A stretch of 64,000 bases of DNA from positions 62,001-126,000 of the forward strand of contig JAQWJE010000039.1 of NCBI GenBank assembly GCA_029248525.1, given 5' to 3'. Shown piece by piece: positions 1 through 8,857 of the stretch. The position numbers were made by a program, and so were the translations under genes. This DNA is from Candidatus Binatia bacterium. GTDB lineage: Bacteria; Desulfobacterota; Binatia; UBA12015. A model generated the notes under the pieces. The model worked only from the letters and a program-made list of their open reading frames with translations, was not told the DNA's origin and searched no databases. Numbering within the stretch: the first letter of the stretch is position 1; each line of letters opens with the position of its first letter.

Positions 1-2
1 CG

Positions 3-77
3 ATTGAGAGCTGGTGCAAGGAAGGGTCATTCACGCCCCGGCCGCTGGATTGTGTTTTCCCGGCAGAGGGTCCCTGA
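3..77 (+). CDS. C-terminal end of an unidentified upstream gene (partial)
   Basis: A reading frame enters from the left edge and runs 24 codons to a TGA stop; the last residues read VFPAEGP. It is too short to identify. The two genes after it belong to a type of cluster in which a carbamoyltransferase usually comes first, so a carbamoyltransferase or another cluster member is possible, but nothing in these 24 residues proves it. Confidence 0.3.
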   Translation: MESWCKEGSFTPRPLDCVFPAEGP

Positions 78-134
78 GTTGCGAGGCTTCTTCGGTAATC
101 GCGCGTCGGATAGGCCCCGACCAGGGGACAGCGA

Positions 135-347
135 TTGATTTCTTCAATCAAGATTTTCCTGGCTCGTTTCGGTGAAGTCATGGGACGGTTGGTGCTGGGC
201 GTTGTCTATTTCGGCCTGCTAGGCCCGGTCGCACTATTCGTCCGGCTCTTCTCGGACCCGCTCCGGCGGCGTCGGCCAAAGGATTCTGCGTTTTTGCCTC
301 GCGAGTCGATCCATGAGCTGCCGCGGGATGCCGGTCGGCAGGGCTGA
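135..347 (+). CDS. Small SxtJ-like membrane protein
   Basis: This 70-residue protein has one hydrophobic segment at about residues 16-37, followed by a basic stretch with the DPLRRRR pattern. That layout resembles the C-terminal part of SxtJ-family membrane proteins, which are found beside carbamoyltransferases and DUF5989 proteins. It starts at a TTG preceded by AGGGGA about six bases upstream; an in-frame ATG at 180 would leave 55 residues that begin just at the membrane segment. The protein is shorter than usual SxtJ proteins, which have additional membrane helices. It lies 5 bases before the SGNH hydrolase gene, so the two are probably co-transcribed. Its function is unknown. Confidence 0.6.
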   Translation: MISSIKIFLARFGEVMGRLVLGVVYFGLLGPVALFVRLFSDPLRRRRPKDSAFLPRESIHELPRDAGRQG

Positions 348-352
348 GCCGG

Positions 353-1921
353 ATGCTTCGTCTGCTGAATCAGTTTCTGGCCGTGTTGGTTGCGGGGGCT
401 ATGGCGGTGCTCGTTCTGGAAGGCTTCTTGCGGGTCCTTGGCTGGGCACCGGCGCCCCGGATGCATCGGTTCGACCCTGTTGTGGGTTGGGTCAAGGTCG
501 CCGGTGCGGATATTCGTCGACGGACGGGGGAATTCGATGTTCGTGTTCGCACGAACGCGTTGGGGCTCCGGGGCCCGGAAACGTGGTCGTACGAACGTCG
601 TGGCGGAGTCGCCCGCGTCTTGATGGTCGGGGATTCATTCACACTTGGCTACACGGTTCCGGAAGCGGCATCGATTCCTTTTCTGGTCGAGACGGGACTT
701 GCCGAGAGTGGGATCGCGGCGGAGGTCCTGAATGCGGGAACCGAGGGCTGGTCGACCGATCAGGAAGTGCTTTGGTTGGCGACCGAGGGCCGTCGCTACC
801 AACCCGACGTCGTGGTTTTGCAGGTCTACGAGAACGATATTTTCTGGAACTCGCGGACGGAATATCTGCGCTACCCGAAACCCCGGATCCCGGATCAGGG
901 GCAGGGCCGATGGGATCCGGAAAGCGCTGCGGCAGGTGCAGCACTCATCGATCCGGGTCGGGATTCGTGGTGGTTGCGGACCACTGCAATCGGCGGCGTG
1001 ATCGCCGGCTGGCGGACGGGACCTGCGATGCCGCTTCTGGAGGATGGGAGTGGACTTCCGGCGGAGTGGGGCGCCCGCCTCGAGGGGAACGAGGTCGGGC
1101 GCGGCGAGACGCGGGCTGCGTTGCAGGCCTTCGCGGCCCTGAGCGCCGCGATGGGCGCGCAGCCGCTGGTTCTGGTGATTCCCGACAAGGCCCAGGTGGA
1201 CGCTGACTCGTTGCGTGCGGTGGAGGGCTTCATGGGGAGCGATGTTTATCGCCCGAACCGACCCTATGAATTTTTGGTGACCGCAGCCCGCTCTGCTGGC
1301 CTTTCCGTGGTTGGCGGTCTTTCGGTCCTGCGGGCGGCTCAGAGCGCCGGGCCGGTGTATTTCGCCCGTGACTGGCACACCAATGCAGCCGGTAATCAGG
1401 CGCTCGCAGGAGCGCTGGCGACTCGGCTGCTGGCACCGGAATTTCTCGGTGGCCGCGGCTCCGGGGGGGCGCCGACAGCCTCGATCCAGGACAATATTCG
1501 GGTAGCCGGCCCGGTGGGGAGCCCGCCGGGTTGGCTTTGGGCGATTCTGGTGTGGTTCGCTCTGGGAACACTTTTCCGACGACGATTTCCCGATTCGGGT
1601 CTGGGCGGGAGCTACGGCGCGGTTGCCTGTTTGCTGCTTTGCGTCGTAAGCGTTCTGGCCGGCGGGAGTTGGCTGGTGGGGCTTTTGCCGCTGCGAGTCC
1701 AATCCGTGGTGCCCCTGCTTGTTCTCACGGCGGTGCTGATTCTGGCAGGCTTCTACCTTCGTGGGCGTTTGTCGGTCATGCTCGAGCTGTTTTTAGCGTT
1801 TGTAAGGCGCGGTCATTGGTATATGCTACCGGTGCTTGTAGCGCTTTTGGCGGTGGGGGGTTTACTGGTTGTGGCGGCATCGTCACCATGGCTGGCACCG
1901 TTTATTTACACTCTTTTTTGA
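353..1921 (+). CDS. SGNH/GDSL-type hydrolase with C-terminal membrane region and fused DUF5989
   Basis: The 522-residue protein begins with a membrane anchor (about residues 6-28). A periplasmic SGNH hydrolase domain follows: block I GDSF with the nucleophilic Ser at 94, an END motif for block III near residue 162, and DWHTN near 342 supplying the Asp/His pair. Three further hydrophobic segments lie between about 390 and 470. The last 50 residues (ELFLAFVRRGHWYMLPV... ending APFIYTLF) match the whole of DUF5989, normally a separate protein of about 50 residues. SGNH proteins in such clusters act as esterases or acetyl transferases on polysaccharides or secondary metabolites. An internal ATG at 1778 could in principle start DUF5989 separately, but it has no Shine-Dalgarno sequence and there is no stop between the parts, so I read this as a fusion. 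Confidence 0.85.
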   Translation: MLRLLNQFLAVLVAGAMAVLVLEGFLRVLGWAPAPRMHRFDPVVGWVKVAGADIRRRTGEFDVRVRTNALGLRGPETWSYERRGGVARVLMVGDSFTLGYTVPEAASIPFLVETGLAESGIAAEVLNAGTEGWSTDQEVLWLATEGRRYQPDVVVLQVYENDIFWNSRTEYLRYPKPRIPDQGQGRWDPESAAAGAALIDPGRDSWWLRTTAIGGVIAGWRTGPAMPLLEDGSGLPAEWGARLEGNEVGRGETRAALQAFAALSAAMGAQPLVLVIPDKAQVDADSLRAVEGFMGSDVYRPNRPYEFLVTAARSAGLSVVGGLSVLRAAQSAGPVYFARDWHTNAAGNQALAGALATRLLAPEFLGGRGSGGAPTASIQDNIRVAGPVGSPPGWLWAILVWFALGTLFRRRFPDSGLGGSYGAVACLLLCVVSVLAGGSWLVGLLPLRVQSVVPLLVLTAVLILAGFYLRGRLSVMLELFLAFVRRGHWYMLPVLVALLAVGGLLVVAASSPWLAPFIYTLF

Positions 1922-1984
1922 CACTCTGGCGGCCGTCCCGGCCAGCCGAGCTGTCCGTATTTTTTTGTATTGGAGGTCTTTGAA

Positions 1985-3697
1985 ATGGAAGAGAAGTTGC
2001 TGCGGATCGACATGACCAAGCTTGAGGTTTCCGATGAGCCGTTTCCCGAGGAGTGGAAATATCTCGGCGGGCGGGCGCTGTCCGCCAAGATTCTCCTCAA
2101 GGAATGCGATCCGAAATGTGATCCTCTTGGCCCGGATAATGTCGTCGTTTTGGCGCCGGGTATGCTTTCGGGTTCGGTGGCTCCAACGTCGGGCCGCATG
2201 AGCGTGGGCGGAAAAAGCCCTTTGACCGGCGGGATCAAGGAGGCGAACTCCGGAGGCCAGGCTGGGCAGAAATTGGCCCGTATGGGCTACCGTGCCGCCA
2301 TTATCACGGGCAAGGCTCCCGATCCGGAGAAACGCTACAAGGTTGTTGTCGACAAGGAAGGCTATTCGATGGTCGAAGCTCCGGAGTTGAAGATGCTCCG
2401 GACCTACGCTGCCAGTGAAAAGTTGCAGGAAACCCACCCCAAGCGAGCGGTCTATCTGTTGGTCGGCCCCGCCGGGGAGTTGGGATTGTCGGGTGCCAGC
2501 GTTGCCTTGACAGATGAAGGCGCCACCCACCCGGCACGCCATGCGGCGCGCGGCGGACTCGGTGCCGCATTGGGCGTGAAGGGGCTCAAGGCTCTCGTCG
2601 TGGATGACACTGGAAGCAAGGCCCGCATGCCGGCCGATATGCCCGCTTTCAAGGCGACCGTGAAGCGGATTACCAAAGAGCACGCGGATGGTCCTCAAAT
2701 TTTCAAAACTGGCACGTCGACGACGTTGCCGGTCGCCAATATGTTGGGCACCCTCCCGACCAAGAATCGGACGCGCATGTCTTTCGAGCATTCGGATGCG
2801 CTCGATGGTGCACGGATTCAGGAAAACTTCGAAGAACGTGGTGGCGGGATGCACCATTGCATGACGGGTTGTATCGTCAGCTGCTCCAACGTGGTGCACG
2901 GCCCGGATGGCAAATACGTGACCTCAGCTCTGGAGTTCGAGACGCTCGCGCTTTGCGGCTCCAATTGCGAAATCGGAGATCTTGATATCGTTGCCCGTAT
3001 GGACCGCCTGTGCGACGAATTGGGGCTCGATACGATTGAAACCGGCGGGGCGATCGGCATGGCGATGGAAGCCGGCCAGCTCGAGTGGGGCGACGGTGAA
3101 GGCGCCGTCGCCTTGATGGAGAAAATCGACAAGGGAGATCCTTTGGCGGAAGCCGTCGGGCAGGGAGTCTGCGCGGTAGCAAAAATGTTCGGGATCGAGC
3201 GTGTGCCGGCTATCCGAGGTCAAGGTATTCCCGCTTGGGAGCCTCGCACCCTGAACGCTACCGGCGTCACCTATGCGACGAGCTCTATGGGCGCGGACCA
3301 TACGGCCGGTCTCCTGATCATGGTCCCCGAGGGGCTTTCCGAAGCGCATGCTTCGCAGGAAGCGCAGTTGGTGAATGCACTCTGTGATTCGAGCGGGTTC
3401 TGCCAGTTCCAGCAGCCCAAGATTGACGATATCCGAGAGCTCTACGGAGCCATGTATGGAGAGGAGATCTCGTTCGAGGCCGCGGCCGATATGGGCTGGC
3501 AATGCCTCGTGGACGAGTGGGCATTCGATGAGAAAGCCGGATTCACTCGCGATCAGAACGATCTCCCGCAGTGGTGTCGAGACGAAGCCGTTCCGGAAAA
3601 TGGCGCGACGTTCAACGTCTCAAAAGAGGATATCCTTTCGGTATTCGAGCGTTTTCCCGCCTCGGAGCATCTCCGAACCATGCGAGCCGTCGGTTAG
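1985..3697 (+). CDS. Aldehyde ferredoxin oxidoreductase family, tungsten/molybdenum pterin enzyme
   Basis: This 570-residue protein would oxidise an aldehyde to a carboxylic acid and pass electrons to ferredoxin. The N-terminal AOR_N domain (about 1-205) has the typical GRALSAKIL and GRMSVGGKSPLTG segments. The [4Fe-4S] ligands are Cys292, Cys296 and Cys300 (CMTGCIVSC, the CxxxCxxxC variant) and Cys473 in a DSSGFCQF segment. Length is normal for the family. The ATG at 1985 is chosen because GGAGG at 1972-1976 sits 8 bases upstream; a TTG at 1970 overlaps that site. The gene ends at a strong terminator and converges on a PLP lyase-like gene. The substrate cannot be read from sequence. Enzymes of this family are usually oxygen sensitive, so an anoxic phase or protection is implied. 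Confidence 0.92.
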   Translation: MEEKLLRIDMTKLEVSDEPFPEEWKYLGGRALSAKILLKECDPKCDPLGPDNVVVLAPGMLSGSVAPTSGRMSVGGKSPLTGGIKEANSGGQAGQKLARMGYRAAIITGKAPDPEKRYKVVVDKEGYSMVEAPELKMLRTYAASEKLQETHPKRAVYLLVGPAGELGLSGASVALTDEGATHPARHAARGGLGAALGVKGLKALVVDDTGSKARMPADMPAFKATVKRITKEHADGPQIFKTGTSTTLPVANMLGTLPTKNRTRMSFEHSDALDGARIQENFEERGGGMHHCMTGCIVSCSNVVHGPDGKYVTSALEFETLALCGSNCEIGDLDIVARMDRLCDELGLDTIETGGAIGMAMEAGQLEWGDGEGAVALMEKIDKGDPLAEAVGQGVCAVAKMFGIERVPAIRGQGIPAWEPRTLNATGVTYATSSMGADHTAGLLIMVPEGLSEAHASQEAQLVNALCDSSGFCQFQQPKIDDIRELYGAMYGEEISFEAAADMGWQCLVDEWAFDEKAGFTRDQNDLPQWCRDEAVPENGATFNVSKEDILSVFERFPASEHLRTMRAVG

Positions 3698-3723
3698 ACC
3701 TGCTCTCGCACGAACGAAAAATC

Positions 3724-3761
3724 AGGAGTGGTCGGGCAACAGCCCGGCCACTCCTTTTTTT
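3724..3761. terminator. Bidirectional rho-independent terminator between convergent genes
   Basis: A 14-base-pair stem (AGGAGTGGTCGGGC and its partner, one G-U pair) encloses an AACA loop. Seven Ts follow on the + strand; on the other strand the stem is followed by GATTTTTCG. It serves the aldehyde oxidoreductase gene and the converging PLP lyase gene, whose stop codon lies inside the T-run. Confidence 0.9.
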
Positions 3762-5142
3762 ATTCCGGTGGCACGTCCTGTTGGGCATCCAGCATGCCGG
3801 TCATCACGTCGCGAATCGCATTGGTGATCGCGGGTACCCCCTTGGGCATACCTCCATATACCGCGCCTGACTTCGCTTCCTCGTCACGATGAGCTTTCGC
3901 GTAGTCGACTGCTTCGGCGAGGTCGACTGCCAATTTCTCGGTGATGCCTTCCTGAGTTTGCGGTCGGGTGACGCACATATGGAGAGCATTGGGGTGCTGT
4001 TGGCCGTTAAAGCGCCAGCCCCGCTCACGCATGAAGTCGTTCAGGAGGTAGATGTCGAAATCCTTCGAGAAAAATGAGAAACAGAAGCTCGGCTTGCCGA
4101 CGATCTGAAGTTCGGGGTGGGAGCGGATCAAGTCCTGCATCGCGAAGGCGGTACCGAATATAGCTTTGGCGTAGCGAAGGTATCCTTCGCGCCCCAAGCT
4201 GACCATAGATGCCCAGGTGGCGGCGATGACGCCGCCGGGTCGACTCCCGGCGATTCCCGGGGAGAAGTATTTTCCTCCCGACCACTCCTGTTGCATGAAG
4301 TAGAGCCCGCGGCGAAGCTCCTTGTTTCGGAACGCCAGAACCGAGGAGCCCTTCGGGCCATATCCATATTTATGACTGTCGGCAGAGATGGTTGTGACTC
4401 CCGGCAATCGGAAGTCGAAGACCGCGATATCGTAGCCGAGTTCTTCGCCCCACGGCAGAATAAAGCCGCCGAGGCAGGCGTCAACATGAAGACCGATTTC
4501 GTGCTCGACGGCCAACTTCGAGAGTTCGTCGATCGCATCGATGGTGCCATAGCCATAGTTACAGGCTGACCCGACAATCATGACGGTATTGGGACCGATA
4601 TGGTCTCGCACGAAATCGATGTCGACCTGCGTGGTTTCGGAATCGACCGGCGCGAGATGAACCTGAAATCCAAACAGGTGGGCTGCCTTGCGAAACGCAA
4701 CATGGGCCGTTTCCGGCAGGATCATTTCGGGCTTCTCGATTCCCTTATGAGCCAATCCCCACTCGCGATAAGCAAGGACGGCGCTGAGAATACTCTCCGA
4801 ACCACCGGAGGTCGTTGATCCACATGCGTCCTCTGCCTGATCGCCGTGCAACATATCCAGGGTCATGGCGATGATTTCACCCTCGAACCTCGTTGCACTG
4901 GGACAGATGTCTCTCTGGAGGATGTTGACGTGCGCATAGAGGCCGGAGGCTTGGCTCATGAAGGCATAGTGGTCCATATCGCCGCAGTACATGGTTCCGG
5001 AGCATTGGCCGGTCTGCCAGAAGCCGTCCTCGGCCATGGCGATCTCCTTGAGTTCGGCGAGGATCTCTTCGCGAGGGCGCCCGTTCGCCGGCATATTTCG
5101 ATTCACCGGGTATTTATCAGCGTAGGGGTAATAGTCGGCCAT
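3760..5142 (-). CDS. PLP-dependent lyase/decarboxylase of the sphingosine-1-phosphate lyase type
   Basis: The 460-residue protein belongs to the group II PLP decarboxylase fold. The cofactor lysine is Lys258 in SADSHKYGYGPKG, the motif of sphingosine-1-phosphate lyases, with the HVDACLGGF segment (Asp that contacts the pyridine nitrogen) just before it and the TSGGSES phosphate-binding segment near residue 115. S1P lyases cleave a phosphorylated amino alcohol to a long-chain aldehyde and phosphoethanolamine; relatives decarboxylate amino acids. The start ATG is followed by MADYYPYADKY and lies 2 bases from the stop of the upstream kinase gene, so both form one operon. Unlike eukaryotic S1P lyase there is no N-terminal membrane segment. 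Substrate unknown. Confidence 0.88.
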   Translation of the reverse strand: MADYYPYADKYPVNRNMPANGRPREEILAELKEIAMAEDGFWQTGQCSGTMYCGDMDHYAFMSQASGLYAHVNILQRDICPSATRFEGEIIAMTLDMLHGDQAEDACGSTTSGGSESILSAVLAYREWGLAHKGIEKPEMILPETAHVAFRKAAHLFGFQVHLAPVDSETTQVDIDFVRDHIGPNTVMIVGSACNYGYGTIDAIDELSKLAVEHEIGLHVDACLGGFILPWGEELGYDIAVFDFRLPGVTTISADSHKYGYGPKGSSVLAFRNKELRRGLYFMQQEWSGGKYFSPGIAGSRPGGVIAATWASMVSLGREGYLRYAKAIFGTAFAMQDLIRSHPELQIVGKPSFCFSFFSKDFDIYLLNDFMRERGWRFNGQQHPNALHMCVTRPQTQEGITEKLAVDLAEAVDYAKAHRDEEAKSGAVYGGMPKGVPAITNAIRDVMTGMLDAQQDVPPE

Positions 5143-5144
5143 GA

Positions 5145-6710
5145 TTATAGCTCCGTGGTTTCGGTTTCGAGACTCTGCAGGAGGTCGAAGACCGGTGCGT
5201 TGGCTTCGAATGCTTTTTGCCAAGCATTGAAAAGTCCGTCGTATATTCTGCGGTGGGCGCTCTGAGGTTGATGGATCTCGGCGATGGGGCGAAAGTCGTC
5301 GAGGGCGTCGCGGTCGAGGAGTCCCAATCGTAGAAACGCCAGAAAAGCAGCGCCGCGCGTGTTGGTCTGTCGCGCGTTGTCGATTCGATGGATGGGGCGA
5401 TCCAGGATGTCGGCGAGGATCCCGGCCCAGACCGGCGAGCGGGCGCCACCACCAGAGAAGGTAATCGTCGTCCACGGCTGCTGTGAGAATTTTTCAACAT
5501 AGGGTTGCATCCATCGAAGTTGAAACCCGATGCCCTCCAACACCGATCGTAGCATTCGCGGGCGGGTCGTGCCGAGATTCATATTCAAAAATCCGCCGCG
5601 AGCATTTGCCGACTCTAGCGGAGCCATGGCGCCGCTGAGCCATGGTAAGTAGAGCAGCTTGCCGCTGCCGGCTGGTTCCGCCGCAACCGCTCTCTCCAGG
5701 GCCGCAAATGGATCACTGCTGCGATGGTCGGCCAGGTGGTCTTCCGCATGCACCAGATTGTGGAGGTAGTGTTCCAGAAGGCGCCCCCCGAGGCCGCACT
5801 CGCCCATCGCCATATACTCACCCGGCAGGGGACTCGGCATACTCACGGTTTGGCTCTCAATATCCGTCATTTTGGAAGGCGCGTTCCCCAGAACCTGAAT
5901 TGTCGTGCCGATGTTGAGCCCGCCGTGTCCGGGTCGGAAGGCTCCAGCGCCCATGGTCACGGCCTGGGTGTCGTTGATGCCGCCGAATATGGGAATGTTT
6001 TCCGGAAGACCTGTCGATTGCGCTACCGAGGATTTTATCGGACCTACCGATGCTTCGACAGGATGCATGGGTGCCAGATGGTCGGCGGATACGCCGGCGA
6101 GTTTCAGGAGCTCGGGGCTCCAGGTGCCTGCCGGGATCGATCGGTTGTCGGTGAGCATCAGGGGAAACGCGCTGCAGAGATTGGTGGCGATCTGACCGCT
6201 GAACTTCAGGGTCAGGAAATCGGCCGGCTCGAGAAGTGCACGGGTCCGAGCCCATACGTCCGGACATTCCTCGCGGAGGTAGAGGGCATGAGATAGCGAG
6301 TCGTTACCGAAAGGAATCGCACCGTGGATGTCCAGAAAACGGAGAAGAGCATCCGGCGTTTCCTGCAGCAGTTTTTGCGCATAGGGCGCTCCTCGTCGCG
6401 ACATCCACAATTTCATTTTCGACGTAGCCGCGCCACGTTCGTCCACCGGTATCAGGGAGAAGAACTGGCTGGAGCACTGAACAGCGCGGATATCGGACGC
6501 TGGCCCACCGGCTTCGCGGACCATGGATGCGGCCGCCGAGACGACCATATCCCACAGAGCCACCGGGTCTTGCTCGAAGAGGTCCGGACCAGTTGCCAGA
6601 GTTTCCACGGCGCGTTCGGCGCTTGCCAGAAGTGTGCCTTCAATATCGACAAGACCCAGTTTCAGGTTTGTCGTGCCCAGATCGATCGCAAGGACGGATG
6701 GATTAGCCAA
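5145..6710 (-). CDS. FGGY-family carbohydrate/polyol kinase
   Basis: This 521-residue protein has both FGGY domains. The N-terminal phosphate-binding segment AIDLGTTNLKLGLVD is at residues 8-22; Asp247 in GGINDTQAV is the expected catalytic base; the C-terminal FSGGGARSPVWAGILAD segment (near 425) binds adenosine. Length is typical of xylulose or glycerol kinases. The start is TTG, supported by AAGGAG eight bases upstream, and no closer ATG fits. The gene is followed at 2 bases by the PLP lyase gene. A phosphorylating enzyme immediately before an enzyme that normally cleaves phosphorylated amino alcohols suggests they act in sequence, but the actual substrate (sugar, polyol or other) is not determined. 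Confidence 0.9.
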   Translation of the reverse strand: MANPSVLAIDLGTTNLKLGLVDIEGTLLASAERAVETLATGPDLFEQDPVALWDMVVSAAASMVREAGGPASDIRAVQCSSQFFSLIPVDERGAATSKMKLWMSRRGAPYAQKLLQETPDALLRFLDIHGAIPFGNDSLSHALYLREECPDVWARTRALLEPADFLTLKFSGQIATNLCSAFPLMLTDNRSIPAGTWSPELLKLAGVSADHLAPMHPVEASVGPIKSSVAQSTGLPENIPIFGGINDTQAVTMGAGAFRPGHGGLNIGTTIQVLGNAPSKMTDIESQTVSMPSPLPGEYMAMGECGLGGRLLEHYLHNLVHAEDHLADHRSSDPFAALERAVAAEPAGSGKLLYLPWLSGAMAPLESANARGGFLNMNLGTTRPRMLRSVLEGIGFQLRWMQPYVEKFSQQPWTTITFSGGGARSPVWAGILADILDRPIHRIDNARQTNTRGAAFLAFLRLGLLDRDALDDFRPIAEIHQPQSAHRRIYDGLFNAWQKAFEANAPVFDLLQSLETETTEL

Positions 6711-6844
6711 CAGAAGTCTCCTTCGGGCCAGGCTGGAAGTTGGCCTGGCGAGCGAGCGCTGTCTCGCTTTGGAATTGCATCGTGCGCATTCTCTTTTTTT
6801 TCGTCACCTCGGCAAATACGCAAGCGGAGATGGTGGCCTTCGGC

Positions 6845-6877
6845 AAAAAAAAAGGGGTGCCCGAGATGGGCACCCCT
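6845..6877 (-). terminator. Rho-independent terminator of the PEP carboxykinase gene
   Basis: On the minus strand a perfect 10-base-pair stem (AGGGGTGCCC/GGGCACCCCT) with an ATCTC loop is followed by nine Ts. It lies 20 bases after the PEPCK stop and before the kinase gene, so PEPCK is probably transcribed alone and the kinase-lyase operon needs its own promoter. Confidence 0.93.
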
Positions 6878-6897
6878 GAACGGCCGGTGTCTCGAAC

Positions 6898-8676
6898 TCA
6901 GCCTAATGCCTTGGTCAGATGGTCTCGCAATTCGACCAACTCGGAGGGCATGGTCTGTTCGAGTTTGGCAAAAAGTTCGCTTTGCAGGTCCAGTTCCGCT
7001 TTCCAGGCTTCGGCATCAATGGCCGTGAGCTCGGCAATCGCTTCCTCGGAGACGTCGGTGCCGGTGAGGTCGATGGCACCAGGTTCCGGCACGACACCAA
7101 GAGCGGTGTCCTGCCCGCCAACGCTGCCAGTGGCTCGATCGATGATCCACTTCAAAACGCGCATATTTTCGCCGAAACCCGGCCACGTGAATTTCCCGTC
7201 ACCGTCCTGGCGGAACCAGTTGACCTGAAAGATCTTGGGCGGATTCTCGATGGCTTTTTCCATCGACAGCCAATGCTTCAGGTAGTTCCCCATATTGTAT
7301 CCGCAGAAAGGCAACATGGCCATGGGATCTCGTCGCACGACGCCGACAGCGCCGGTGGCCGCAGCTGTGGTCTCGCTGCCCATCGTGGCGCCGAGGTAGA
7401 CGCCGCGGGCCCAGCTGCCGCTTTCCATGACCAGAGGTACGGTTGTGCTGCGTCGGCCGCCGAAGATGATCGCCGAAATGGGGACTCCCTCGGGGGCGTC
7501 AGCCTTGGCTGAGAGGACCGGATTGTTTTTCATGGGCGCTGTAAAGCGGCTATTGGGGTGAGCGGCCTTGCTGTCGGACCCTTTTTTCCAAGGGTTTCCT
7601 TGCCAATCCGTGAGTTCTTCAGGGACCTCTCCATCCATGCCTTCCCACCAGATATCGCCGTCCGGTGTCATGGCGACGTTGGTGAAGAGGGTGTCGCGTC
7701 GGACACATTCCAGAGCATTCGGGTTGGACTTTTCGCTTGTCCCCGGAGCGACGCCAAAGTACCCATTCTCGGGGTTGATCGCCCAGAGCCGACCGTCGGG
7801 GCCGACACGCATCCAGGCGATATCATCGCCCACGGTCCAGATCTTCCAGCCGGCGAATTCCTTGGGCGGTACCATCATGGCGAAGTTTGTCTTGCCGCAG
7901 GCGCTCGGGAAGGCAGCGGCCACGTAAGTGGTTTCGCCTTCCGGACTTTCGACACCGAGAATCAGCATATGCTCGGCAAGCCAGCCCTCCTGACTGCCGA
8001 GGTAGGATCCGATGCGCAGTGCGAGACACTTCTTGCCGAGAAGAACGTTGCCGCCATAGCCGGAACCGCAGGACCAGATGGTGTTGTCCTCGGGGAAATG
8101 GCAGATGAACCGCTTTTCGGGATCCAGATCGAGGGTCGAGTGCAGTCCTCGGTTGAAATCATTGGAGTCTCCCAGAGTGGTAAGTGCGGCCGTTCCCATT
8201 CGGGTCATGATCCGCATATTCAAGACCACGTAGACTGAGTCGGTGATCTCGAGCCCGATCTTTGCCATCGGGGAGCCCACCGGACCCATCGAGTAGGGAA
8301 TGACGTACATGGTGCGCCCGCGCATGGAGCCGTCAAATAACTTGCCGAGCTTTTCGTAGGCGGCAGCCGGAGCCATCCAATTGTTGGTCGGGCCGGCTCC
8401 TTCTTCCTTCTCGGAGCAAATGAAGGTGAGATGCTCGACTCGGGCGACGTCTTTGGGGTCGGAGCGGTGGAGGTAGGAATTGGGGCGTTTTTCGGCGTTG
8501 AGCGGGATGAGAATCCCCTCGTCCACAGCCAGCTGGGTCAGACGTTCTCGCTCGCTTTCCGAACCGTCAACCCAATAGACCTGGTCTGGTTGGGTCATGG
8601 CGGCCATGTCCTTGACCCATTTGTCTGCGTGGGCGTTCACGGTTCCGGGACGGTTTTGCTCAATAAGTTCGCTCAT
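6898..8676 (-). CDS. pckG: Phosphoenolpyruvate carboxykinase (GTP)
   Basis: The enzyme interconverts oxaloacetate and phosphoenolpyruvate with GTP/GDP and links the citric acid cycle to gluconeogenesis. The 592-residue length and the P-loop FPSACGKTN (Lys262) are diagnostic of the GTP class rather than the ATP class. Other family segments are seen: YVIPYSMGP, a [12 protein letters not shown] stretch, and a C-terminal [23 protein letters not shown] segment that is strongly conserved. Two starts are possible: ATG at 8676, used here, or TTG at 8682, which has better spacing (6 bases) from GGAAGG. The gene ends at its own terminator. It diverges from the PagL-like gene across about 180 bases. Confidence 0.97.
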   Translation of the reverse strand: MSELIEQNRPGTVNAHADKWVKDMAAMTQPDQVYWVDGSESERERLTQLAVDEGILIPLNAEKRPNSYLHRSDPKDVARVEHLTFICSEKEEGAGPTNNWMAPAAAYEKLGKLFDGSMRGRTMYVIPYSMGPVGSPMAKIGLEITDSVYVVLNMRIMTRMGTAALTTLGDSNDFNRGLHSTLDLDPEKRFICHFPEDNTIWSCGSGYGGNVLLGKKCLALRIGSYLGSQEGWLAEHMLILGVESPEGETTYVAAAFPSACGKTNFAMMVPPKEFAGWKIWTVGDDIAWMRVGPDGRLWAINPENGYFGVAPGTSEKSNPNALECVRRDTLFTNVAMTPDGDIWWEGMDGEVPEELTDWQGNPWKKGSDSKAAHPNSRFTAPMKNNPVLSAKADAPEGVPISAIIFGGRRSTTVPLVMESGSWARGVYLGATMGSETTAAATGAVGVVRRDPMAMLPFCGYNMGNYLKHWLSMEKAIENPPKIFQVNWFRQDGDGKFTWPGFGENMRVLKWIIDRATGSVGGQDTALGVVPEPGAIDLTGTDVSEEAIAELTAIDAEAWKAELDLQSELFAKLEQTMPSELVELRDHLTKALG

Positions 8677-8731
8677 GGTCAAAATTTCCTTCCAAATGGC
8701 GTGCTCGGCGGTCGGAGCCGCGACAATAGAG

Positions 8732-8741
8732 GGTTATAACC
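8732..8741. promoter_or_regulatory. Palindrome in the PEPCK upstream region
   Basis: GGTTATAACC is a perfect 10-base palindrome about 56 bases upstream of the PEPCK start, within the divergent intergenic region. It contains TATAAC, which could serve as a -10 element on the minus strand, but no convincing -35 partner is seen. It is a weak candidate promoter or operator. Confidence 0.2.
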
Positions 8742-8857
8742 AAAACGCACTCCCGGAGGCCACCCACTATTAGCGGAACTATGGGAAATCCCGAAAAGTC
8801 TCCGAATCCGGGTTTCGCGTGTTTGTTCTGGCTCGGCGGGCACGCTACGGCGCAGGG

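Noticed and set aside
635-1702. 355-codon open frame on the minus strand opposite the SGNH gene
   Set aside because: Product is rich in Arg, Pro, His and Gln, has no domain, and mirrors the codon bias of the gene on the other strand.
1922-1969. Possible terminator after the SGNH gene
   Set aside because: A weak GGCC stem with a bulge is separated from the T-run at 1960-1966 by about 15 bases, so it is not a canonical terminator.
1883-2899. 338-codon minus-strand frame opposite the aldehyde oxidoreductase gene
   Set aside because: Fully antisense to a well-recognised gene, with no recognisable motif or ribosome site.
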